Notes under the pieces: model-generated | The model's database searches: none | What the model was told of the DNA's origin: nothing | Seen by the model: only the letters and a program-made list of their open reading frames with translations | Assembly: GCA_946629475.1 (NCBI GenBank) | Contig: CAMOXX010000061.1 | Coordinates: forward strand, 1-12,360 | DNA length: 12,360 bases | From: an uncultured Blautia sp. | GTDB lineage: Bacteria > Bacillota > Clostridia > Lachnospirales > Lachnospiraceae | Reading direction: 5' to 3' | Made by a program: the position numbers and the translations under genes | Shown here: positions 7,689 to 12,360 of the stretch, piece by piece | Layout of the letters: each line of letters begins with the position of its first letter | Position numbering within the stretch: position 1 is the stretch's first letter

Positions 7689-8185
7689 TACAAAACCTTT
7701 TCCATCCCGGTTTTCTGAATGCCCATCCCCATCGCCTCATAAAACCGGCGGGCGCCGGGATTGCATTCCCACACATTGAGAGTTACGTTGTAGCAGCCGA
7801 TGGAAACTGCGTAGTCTTCGACATATCTGTACAGGGTCTGTCCGACATGTCTTCCTCTCTCGTCCTCATCCACACAGATATCGTCGATATAGAGTGTACG
7901 CCTGTCTGTCATCAGCCTGTCCCCATTGTATTCCTCCAGGATGCAGAAGGCATGGCCAAGCACTTTTTCGGTTTCCGCCTTCCCGGATGTACTGTCATCG
8001 TTTTCAACGCACACAAAGACAGGGGTTCTGTCATCGGAAATGATTTTTGCAAGCTCCTCCGCCGAATACTTTGTCGCGGGACCCTTAAACAAGTCCGGCC
8101 TTCCGGCATGGTGTACCATATCCACCTGTACCAGAAGATCAAGTATCGCTTTTATGTCCTGCACGCCGGCTCTTCTGACAAACAT
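7688..8185 (-). CDS. GNAT-family N-acetyltransferase
   Basis: From the ATG at 8185 this is 165 residues, a normal GNAT length. The acetyl-CoA pyrophosphate-binding segment is ERGRHVGQTLY (109-119), where H113 replaces the usual glycine of RxxGxG, a variant I recall from other clostridial members. It is preceded by the strand YIDDICVDED (99-108) and followed by NVTLNVWECNPGARRFYEAMGM (133-154), the typical motif B with the conserved Asn and Tyr. The enzyme would transfer an acetyl group to an amine; the substrate is unknown. The frame is open farther upstream to 8479, but that passes through the promoter and leader hairpin and has no supporting RBS. At 8185 an AAGGAGG lies 12 nt upstream, a slightly long spacing. 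It is the first gene of the seven-gene operon. Confidence 0.85.
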   Translation of the reverse strand: MFVRRAGVQDIKAILDLLVQVDMVHHAGRPDLFKGPATKYSAEELAKIISDDRTPVFVCVENDDSTSGKAETEKVLGHAFCILEEYNGDRLMTDRRTLYIDDICVDEDERGRHVGQTLYRYVEDYAVSIGCYNVTLNVWECNPGARRFYEAMGMGIQKTGMEKVL

Positions 8186-8197
8186 GATCGTGTGAAA

Positions 8198-8202
8198 CCT
8201 CC
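8198..8202 (-). promoter_or_regulatory. RBS fixing the start of the acetyltransferase
   Basis: GGAGG within AAGGAGG on the minus strand lies 12 nt upstream of the ATG at 8185. The distance is longer than the usual 5-9 nt, so initiation may be modest. No other start codon nearby in this frame has a ribosome binding site. Confidence 0.6.
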
Positions 8203-8265
8203 TTTTCCGGCAGTTAACCCGCTTACGGATTGCTGCGCACTTCATCCTCATGTCGGGCACGCCCC

Positions 8266-8313
8266 AAATCCTTGAACACGCCTGCAGGCAAGCCTGTGTT
8301 GGTTCAAGGATTT
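8266..8313 (-). repeat. Leader hairpin with 12-bp perfect stem upstream of the operon
   Basis: Bases 8266-8277 and 8302-8313 are perfect inverted copies of 12 bases. The inside can pair further in alternative ways: AACAC with GTGTT, or CAGGC with GCCTG. On the minus strand it starts about eight bases after the expected transcription start of the operon, so it would form the 5' end of the mRNA. There is no T tract on the minus side (GGATTTGGGG), so it is not a terminator for the operon. On the plus side it ends in ATTTTC, so it could stop antisense transcription. Of the 8186-8501 gap, the rest holds two promoters and a palindrome. Confidence 0.6.
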
Positions 8314-8327
8314 TCAACTCATCTACC

Positions 8328-8356
8328 ATTATATATAAAAGAATGAAAACAGGCAA
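8328..8356 (-). promoter_or_regulatory. Sigma-A promoter of the seven-gene operon
   Basis: On the minus strand TTGCCT (8356-8351), a 17-nt spacer and a consensus TATAAT (8333-8328) form a near-ideal vegetative promoter. The start site would be near 8321, giving a leader of about 136 nt to the ATG at 8185. No other strong promoter is seen inside the operon. Confidence 0.75.
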
Positions 8357-8377
8357 CTCCCGAGTCATCTGTTTTCT

Positions 8378-8390
8378 GATGTTGAACATC
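8378..8390. promoter_or_regulatory. Odd palindrome over the helD -35 box (possible operator)
   Basis: GATGTT-G-AACATC is a perfect 6-1-6 palindrome that contains the -35 hexamer TTGAAC of the plus-strand promoter and lies about 22 bases from the -35 of the divergent operon promoter. A dimeric repressor could bind here. With only one copy in view this is an inference. Confidence 0.35.
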
Positions 8391-8411
8391 GAACAAAGCC
8401 TATGATATACT
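8382..8411 (+). promoter_or_regulatory. Sigma-A promoter of helD with extended -10
   Basis: TTGAAC (8382-8387), an 18-nt spacer and TATACT (8406-8411) preceded by TGA form an extended -10 promoter. Transcription would begin near 8418, about 84 nt before the start codon. It is divergent from the operon promoter, with about 25 bases between the two -35 boxes. Confidence 0.65.
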
Positions 8412-8501
8412 ATATCTGCCTGGAGAATACAGGCCGGATATGGTTCTGCACAGATTGCGGAACAATTCACCGATGCCACATATACAGGGAGATTTCAGAA
8501 T

Positions 8502-10574
8502 ATGACTGATGTTCAGAAAAACGGCAGTGCTTACCTAACTTTTATTTCTGAAAAGATTACGCAGAAGATCGGGGAGCTGGATGCGTCCATTCTTGAAAGC
8601 GAGCAGGATATCAAACGCATGCACAGCTACTACTGGGAAAACTATACCGAAATGGACGAATATGGTTATGAGAACTATGATAACCAGCAGGCTCTGTTTC
8701 GGGAGATGCAGTCCTCCGACGACAACGCCCGTCTGCGCCGGAGGCTGGTTCGTATGCTGGACAATCCGTTCTTCGGAAGAGTTGATTTTTGCTATGAAGG
8801 AGACGAGGAACCCGAAATCTTTTACATCGGGATCGGCAATTTTGCGGAAAGCGCAGGGCACATTCCCCTCATTTACGACTGGAGGGCGCCGATTGCCAGC
8901 CTCTTCTATGATTACGAAAAAGGACCGGCTTCCTATGAGGCACCTGCCGGAGTGCTGAGCGGTGAGATCACTTCGCGCCGTCAGTACAAAATCCGGGGCG
9001 GGCGCATCATCTATGAGCTGGAGAGTGATATAAAAATTGATGATGATGTTCTGATGCAGGAGCTGGGCGGCGCCGGGGAGAATAAACTGAAGAACATCAT
9101 CCGGACTATTCAGAAGGAACAGAATGCGATTATCCGGAACACGACGGACCGGATCATGGTTATTCAGGGGGCCGCCGGGAGCGGAAAAACATCCATCGCC
9201 CTGCACCGGATCGCGTATCTTCTGTACCACGACCGCGGGAGCCTCAAATCCTCCAACGTCCTGATTCTTTCGCCCAACGGCATTTTTTCGGACTATATCT
9301 CTCAGATTCTTCCGGAGCTTGGCGAGGAGAATATCCGCGAGATGACGTTTGATCTGTATGCCTACCGCCAGCTGAAGGACATTGTGTACGACTGTGAGGA
9401 CCGGTATGACCTTCTGGAGCACAGCCTTTCCTCCGATTCCCACGAAGATACCCTCTATGAATACAAGCAGTCCAGAGAGTTTGTCGATCTGCTGGAATCC
9501 TTTATCCTCACACTTGAGGATGAACTGATGAATTTCCACGATGTCGTCTACCGCGGCACCGTGATCACGGAATCGGAGATCATTGATCTTTTCTACAATA
9601 AATTTACGGATGTACCGCTTTTGTCAAGGATGCAGGAGGTCGCAGAATACTATATCGATCAGATTGAAACACTGCGGCAGAAGGATCTTGAGCCGGAAGA
9701 AAAGGATCTGCTGGCTCAGGAATTTCTCTCCATGTACGAAGCCCGGGATTATTATGACATCTATAACCGGTTCCTGTCCTTTGCAGGCCTCGAATGCCTG
9801 CCGGATCTGCCGCAGGAAAAGCGGATATTGCAGTACGAGGATGTCTATCCCATGCTGTATATGAAAAACCGGCTGGAGCTTCGGAGGCCGGATCCTACCG
9901 TAAAACACCTGATCATCGATGAGATGCAGGATTATACATGGCTTCAGTATGCGGTCCTCTCGCAGATGTTCCGCTGCCGCATGACCATCCTCGGTGACCG
10001 TGCCCAGACGCTCGATGACCATCCCAATGATGTGCTGAAGTTTCTTCCGGGCATTTACGGAAAAAATATACGGATGATTTCCATTAATAAATGCTATCGG
10101 AATACAGTGGAAATCGCGGAATATGCCAACCGGCTGGCCGGCATCCATGATATGGATCTGATCGACCGTCATGGCGCGGAGGTCCTGGAAAAAGGCTTTT
10201 ACAGTGAGCAGGAAGCAATCAACTTTATCGCAGAAAATGTCTCATCTGCGCCGCTGGAAACCATGGCTGTCATTACCCTGACAGAAGGTGAGGCATTCTA
10301 TGTGCACCGCAGACTGAAGGATGCCCTCGGGGTACTTCAATTTGACGTTGAAAACCGCCTGGATCTGCTGCACAGAAACAGCCGGAATTTTAAAAAAGGC
10401 CTTACCGTGACAACGTTTTATCTCGCAAAAGGCCTGGAGTTTGACCGGGTGTACGTGCTGTTTCCGGCATCCGGGGGCGATAAAGACGATCCGCTTGTAA
10501 ATCAGGCGCTTTATATCGCCGCAACAAGGGCCATGCACGAGCTGTGTGTGCTGAGGTATAAAGACGAATCGTAA
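8502..10574 (+). CDS. helD: HelD-type RNA polymerase-associated helicase (UvrD/Rep superfamily)
   Basis: The 690-residue protein shows Walker A GAAGSGKT (223-230, K229), Walker B LIIDEMQD (470-477), GDRAQ (498-502), KGLEFD (643-648) and ATRAMHEL (674-681), all superfamily-1 helicase motifs. HelD-specific features are the helical N-terminus (about 10-45), which in known HelD forms a coiled coil entering the RNA polymerase secondary channel, and YDWRAPIASLFY (125-136) before Walker A. HelD uses ATP to free stalled RNA polymerase from nucleic acid and recycle it. It is somewhat shorter than the Bacillus protein (about 770 residues). DEMQD replaces the frequent DEAQD. An AGGGAG lies about 10 nt before the ATG. 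The gene is monocistronic, with its own extended -10 promoter and a strong terminator. Confidence 0.9.
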   Translation: MTDVQKNGSAYLTFISEKITQKIGELDASILESEQDIKRMHSYYWENYTEMDEYGYENYDNQQALFREMQSSDDNARLRRRLVRMLDNPFFGRVDFCYEGDEEPEIFYIGIGNFAESAGHIPLIYDWRAPIASLFYDYEKGPASYEAPAGVLSGEITSRRQYKIRGGRIIYELESDIKIDDDVLMQELGGAGENKLKNIIRTIQKEQNAIIRNTTDRIMVIQGAAGSGKTSIALHRIAYLLYHDRGSLKSSNVLILSPNGIFSDYISQILPELGEENIREMTFDLYAYRQLKDIVYDCEDRYDLLEHSLSSDSHEDTLYEYKQSREFVDLLESFILTLEDELMNFHDVVYRGTVITESEIIDLFYNKFTDVPLLSRMQEVAEYYIDQIETLRQKDLEPEEKDLLAQEFLSMYEARDYYDIYNRFLSFAGLECLPDLPQEKRILQYEDVYPMLYMKNRLELRRPDPTVKHLIIDEMQDYTWLQYAVLSQMFRCRMTILGDRAQTLDDHPNDVLKFLPGIYGKNIRMISINKCYRNTVEIAEYANRLAGIHDMDLIDRHGAEVLEKGFYSEQEAINFIAENVSSAPLETMAVITLTEGEAFYVHRRLKDALGVLQFDVENRLDLLHRNSRNFKKGLTVTTFYLAKGLEFDRVYVLFPASGGDKDDPLVNQALYIAATRAMHELCVLRYKDES

Positions 10575-10634
10575 CATCGACGAGGCTTTCAGACGCCGCA
10601 ATCCAGAAAGCAGACAAGCAAAAAGTACAAGTTA

Positions 10635-10685
10635 AAGCCTCCTGAGAGTGTCATAAGGCACTCCCGGGAGGCTTTGTTTTTATTT
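10635..10685 (+). terminator. Strong terminator of helD, possibly bidirectional
   Basis: Bases 10635-10651 and 10660-10676 form a 17-position stem with one G-T wobble and one mismatch around TCATAAGG, followed by TTTGTTTTTATTT. It ends the plus-strand helicase transcript. The same stem lies just past the stop of the convergent minus-strand gene (10698), where it may also work, with a weaker T tract. Confidence 0.85.
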
Positions 10686-10697
10686 CTCTGCAGTTCC

Positions 10698-11708
10698 TTA
10701 TTCTTTATAATAGCCAGTTGCAAAAATCCGGTAGCGGTTGTACTCTACTCCTGCCGGGATCGCAAAACTCTGCTTCACAGGCATATCCGGTTCAAGAGTG
10801 TTTTCCTTGGTGACAAAATCAACGGTTCCATGTGCAACAATTCTGTCATCCAGGAAGACAGCGACAAATGCCTTTGCATCTGTAACAGCAGTATCCTTTG
10901 CTGTCATGGTCATGTTCAGAATATCGCCCTCCTGAGCTGTCTCACAGACAAGGTTCTTCTGAGCGGATTTGAACTCGTCTGCCTCATACGCTGCCACGGA
11001 ATAGTTGATTCCGATGACATCATAGAAGCTGAGTCCGGTAAAGACAAGATCAACCGGAATCTCCAGGCCTCCGGCTACTCTCACAACAGCGTCCTCCGAG
11101 GTCGAGATGACGTTTCCTGCGGCATCCTTTGCAACGGCACGGCATACAAAAGAGACATCCTCTGTATTTTCATTCCGGAAGAAAAGTACGTACTTCATGC
11201 TGTCGGTTCCGGCTTCGGGATATGCATATTCACCGGTAAGGGTAACACCGGGAATTCCGTCAACCCACTCCAGATTGTCGAACTCAGAAGCAGGAGCTGC
11301 CGGTTCTGCCGGAGCAGGGGAAGGTTCTTCCTTCGGTGCTTCTGACGGTGCCGGAGCTGCTGTCGGAGCAGGAGCCGACGGCGGAGTTGTTCCCGTAAGT
11401 GCTGCGAGCTGCTCCTCGAGCACCCTGACTCTGTTCTCCAGCGACTGGTAAGAGCTTCTTAATTCCTGTATGTCCATATACAGCGGATCGTCCGCAAACG
11501 GATCGGTGCCGTCATCCTCGGTGTAATCCTCCTCATAGTCTGCGTCGTCATAGTAATCGTCTTCGTAATAATCCTCGTCAGAATAGTCCTCGTAGTAATC
11601 CTCCTCATAGGAGGCATCCTCAGCATATTCGTCCCCAACCTCGGCATAGGCTAAGGAAGCAGGAAGCAGCATAAGTGCCATACTCATAGCTATGATTCTT
11701 TTCTTCAT
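10698..11708 (-). CDS. Secreted acidic Tyr-rich coiled-coil protein, function unknown
   Basis: The 336-residue protein starts with a signal peptide (1-22, cleavage after AYA). Residues 27-66 are extreme: 23 Asp/Glu and 11 Tyr in 40 residues, with no basic residue. Residues 80-104 form a regular coiled coil, with hydrophobics at I80, L83, Y87, L90, V94, L97, L101 and L104 in 3-4 spacing. A Pro/Ala/Glu linker follows (106-141). Residues about 145-336 look like a beta-sandwich region, probably two related Ig-like modules (for example the KYVLFFRNENTEDVSF stretch). I recognise no catalytic motif. It is probably an oligomeric envelope or extracellular protein in which the acidic segment could bind cations or a basic surface. 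GGAG lies 13 nt ahead of the ATG, a long spacing. Its promoter overlaps the tRNA terminator, and its leader is structured. Confidence 0.85.
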   Translation of the reverse strand: MKKRIIAMSMALMLLPASLAYAEVGDEYAEDASYEEDYYEDYSDEDYYEDDYYDDADYEEDYTEDDGTDPFADDPLYMDIQELRSSYQSLENRVRVLEEQLAALTGTTPPSAPAPTAAPAPSEAPKEEPSPAPAEPAAPASEFDNLEWVDGIPGVTLTGEYAYPEAGTDSMKYVLFFRNENTEDVSFVCRAVAKDAAGNVISTSEDAVVRVAGGLEIPVDLVFTGLSFYDVIGINYSVAAYEADEFKSAQKNLVCETAQEGDILNMTMTAKDTAVTDAKAFVAVFLDDRIVAHGTVDFVTKENTLEPDMPVKQSFAIPAGVEYNRYRIFATGYYKE

Positions 11709-11856
11709 AAGTATCCGTCATCTCCTATATTATTATTAGGTGATGGGTATGATTCTTTACCCATCCGTTTAACTGTTCAGCATTCATGCTGCCTGTCTGA
11801 AAATGCAGGCTTTTCAGGTAAAATATCGTTTACGCTCATGGGCAGCCGAACAAGTT
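11709..11856 (-). promoter_or_regulatory. Structured 5' leader of the acidic secreted protein
   Basis: About 150 nt lie between the expected transcription start and the ATG. In transcript order they contain CTGAAAA/TTTTCAG (11817-11811 with 11803-11797), which competes with GCCTG/CAGGC (11810-11806 with 11795-11791). Next is CAGCATGAATGCTG (11791-11778), and then an 8-bp stem GATGGGTA/TACCCATC (11765-11758 with 11749-11742) close to the ribosome binding site. I can match it to no riboswitch or T-box class. The competing pairings suggest possible regulation but do not prove it. Confidence 0.5.
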
Positions 11857-11862
11857 AATAAC

Positions 11863-11891
11863 ATTATAAAAAAATCGCCTGCATCATGCAA
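11863..11891 (-). promoter_or_regulatory. Sigma-A promoter embedded in the tRNA terminator
   Basis: On the minus strand TTGCAT (11891-11886), a 17-nt spacer and a consensus TATAAT (11868-11863) form a near-ideal promoter. The -35 lies in the terminator stem, and the T tract of the terminator runs into the -10. It should drive the gene at 10698-11708, with a start near 11856. Confidence 0.7.
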
Positions 11892-11900
11892 GCGATTTTT
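11868..11900 (-). terminator. Terminator of the tRNA cluster
   Basis: AAAAATCGCTTGC (11900-11888) pairs with GCAGGCGATTTTT (11882-11870) around ATGAT, a 13-bp stem with one wobble, ending in seven T residues on the minus strand. It starts four bases after the tRNA-Asp 3' end. The A/T symmetry would allow some activity on the plus strand too. Confidence 0.85.
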
Positions 11901-11904
11901 AACG

Positions 11905-11978
11905 CGACCCAGAAGAGATTCGAACTCTCGACCTCCGCCGTGACAGGGCGGCGCTCTAACCAGCTGAGCCACTGGGCC
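11905..11978 (-). tRNA. tRNA-Asp (GTC)
   Basis: A 74-nt cloverleaf. The acceptor GGCCCAG/CTGGGTC has one G-T pair, and the discriminator is G, as expected for Asp. The D stem is GCTC/GAGC. The anticodon arm is CCGCC-CTGTCAC-GGCGG with anticodon GTC. The T loop is TTCGAAT. CCA is not encoded. It is the last tRNA of the cluster, with the terminator directly after it. Confidence 0.96.
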
Positions 11979-11985
11979 TTGATAG

Positions 11986-12059
11986 TGGACCTTCGGGGAC
12001 TCGAACCCAGGACCGACCGGTTATGAGCCGGTTGCTCTAACCAACTGAGCTAAAGGTCC
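11986..12059 (-). tRNA. tRNA with CAT anticodon, probably Ile2 (lysidine), else elongator Met
   Basis: A 74-nt cloverleaf with acceptor GGACCTT/AAGGTCC and discriminator A. The anticodon arm is ACCGG-CTCATAA-CCGGT. A CAT anticodon means initiator Met, elongator Met or Ile2. The initiator is excluded because the first acceptor pair G-C is intact and the anticodon stem lacks the three G-C pairs. The GGACCTT acceptor with C4-G69 and C5-G68 resembles Ile2 tRNAs recognised by TilS, so Ile2 is favoured, but elongator Met is possible. The T stem CTGGG/CCCCG has a T-C mismatch at its second pair. CCA is not encoded. Confidence 0.93.
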
Positions 12060-12062
12060 ATC

Positions 12063-12196
12063 TCGTGCGCGGTGCGCGAGGCACTTGTGCCCGCGGTGCG
12101 CGCGCGTTCCTTGTCCGTGCGCGGTGCGCGAAGCTATGCTTCCGCGGTGCGTGCGCGTTCCTTGTTCGTGTGCGAACCAGTTCCCGCGGTTCTCCC
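12063..12196. repeat. GC-rich tandem repeat with covarying hairpins in the tRNA spacer
   Basis: The 148-base spacer between the Glu and CAT tRNA genes consists of two near-identical units (12063-12114, 52 bases; 12115-12165, 51 bases) and a degenerate third (12166-12196). Outside the centre, the first two units differ at very few bases. The centres differ but each is a small inverted repeat: GGCAC/GTGCC (12080-12091), GAAGC/GCTTC (12130-12142) and GAAC/GTTC (12174-12183), flanked by CGCG runs that extend the stems. Paired changes imply selection on structure. The spacer would be transcribed as part of the tRNA precursor. Confidence 0.75.
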
Positions 12197-12207
12197 AAAC
12201 AAAAAAA

Positions 12208-12279
12208 TGACTCCAAGGGGATTTGAACCCCTGTTACCGCCGTGAAAGGGCGGTGTCTTAACCACTTGACCATGGAGCC
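12208..12279 (-). tRNA. tRNA-Glu (TTC)
   Basis: A 72-nt cloverleaf. The acceptor is GGCTCCA/TGGAGTC with one G-T pair, and the discriminator is A. The anticodon arm is CCGCC-CTTTCAC-GGCGG with anticodon TTC, and the T arm is AGGGG-TTCAAAT-CCCCT. The stretch from the anticodon arm into the variable region is close to known Glu tRNAs. CCA is not encoded. The 3' end is followed at once by seven T residues, which may cause partial termination after the tRNA. Confidence 0.96.
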
Positions 12280-12283
12280 ATAG

Positions 12284-12356
12284 CTCCCCCTGTTGGACTC
12301 GAACCAACGACACCGCGGTTAACAGCCGCGTGCTCTACCGACTGAGCTAAGGAGGA
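12284..12356 (-). tRNA. tRNA-Asn (GTT)
   Basis: A 73-nt cloverleaf. The acceptor is TCCTCCT/AGGGGGA with one T-G pair, and the discriminator is G. The D stem is GCTC/GAGC. The anticodon arm is CGCGG-CTGTTAA-CCGCG with anticodon GTT, and the T arm is GTTGG-TTCGAGT-CCAAC. CCA is not encoded. It is the first tRNA of the cluster in this window and lies four bases from tRNA-Glu. The promoter must be beyond the right edge. Confidence 0.96.
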
Positions 12357-12360
12357 ATAA

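Noticed and set aside
8186..8321. T-box or known riboswitch in the operon leader (suggested by the cysK gene)
   Set aside because: The leader has no T-box core such as GGTACCGCG, no antiterminator-terminator pair, and no match to S-box or other classes I could recall.
8186..8479. N-terminal extension of the acetyltransferase to 8479
   Set aside because: It crosses the promoter and the leader hairpin, lacks an RBS and adds sequence not typical of GNAT proteins.
8535..9539. 334-codon minus-strand frame
   Set aside because: It is antisense to helD, whose helicase motifs are intact; no RBS or domain supports the reverse frame.
12063..12196. CRISPR array in the tRNA spacer
   Set aside because: The units are directly abutting repeats with hairpin centres; there are no unique spacers of constant length and no cas genes.
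12037..12273. 78-codon minus-strand frame
   Set aside because: It runs through tRNA-Glu, the spacer repeats and the CAT tRNA. Its start is a translation of the tRNA, a common false gene.

Overview
The window looks like chromosomal DNA from an anaerobic, moderate-GC Firmicute, most likely a clostridium of the Lachnospiraceae type. This is inferred from the GGAGG ribosome binding sites, the sigma-A promoters, the anaerobic-style flavin/iron-sulfur dehydrogenase trio, the tRNA genes without an encoded CCA, and the style of the secreted proteins. There is no sign of phage, insertion sequence or CRISPR. Almost every gene is on the minus strand; the exception is one long helicase gene on the plus strand.

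Layout. At the left edge a polytopic membrane protein runs out of the window (1-595, minus) and has its own extended -10 promoter. A 327-base gap holds that promoter and a perfect 16-bp hairpin. A small PspC-domain membrane protein follows (923-1126, minus). Between 8185 and 1259 lies a tight seven-gene minus-strand operon. In transcription order it encodes a GNAT acetyltransferase, an exported protein of unknown function, a compact GH78-like (rhamnosidase-like) protein, a CysK-type PLP enzyme, a GlpA-like FAD dehydrogenase with a C-terminal BFD [2Fe-2S] domain, an HcnB-like FAD oxidoreductase and a DUF1667 cysteine protein. It starts at a near-consensus promoter (8328-8356), has a hairpin-bearing leader, and ends at a clear terminator (1215-1253).

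Divergent from the operon is a HelD-type RNA-polymerase-associated helicase (8502-10574, plus), which ends in a strong terminator. Convergent with it is a secreted protein of unusual composition (10698-11708, minus): an acidic, tyrosine-rich segment, a regular heptad coiled coil, a Pro/Ala linker and a C-terminal probable beta domain. Its promoter sits inside the terminator of a tRNA cluster, and its leader of about 150 nt has several, partly competing hairpins. The right end is the tRNA cluster Asn(GTT)-Glu(TTC)-CAT-Asp(GTC), all minus. Its Glu-CAT spacer carries GC-rich tandem repeats in which the stem sequences differ but pairing is kept.

How the genes work together. The last three operon genes form a recognisable membrane-peripheral dehydrogenase complex, the anaerobic glycerol-3-phosphate dehydrogenase type. 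No glycerol kinase or facilitator is present, so the substrate is open. The 11-nt overlap of the CysK and GH78-like genes and the short gaps elsewhere imply co-expression, but no known pathway unites all seven products. The best candidates for something undescribed are this operon, the tRNA-spacer repeat hairpins and the structured leader of the acidic secreted protein.
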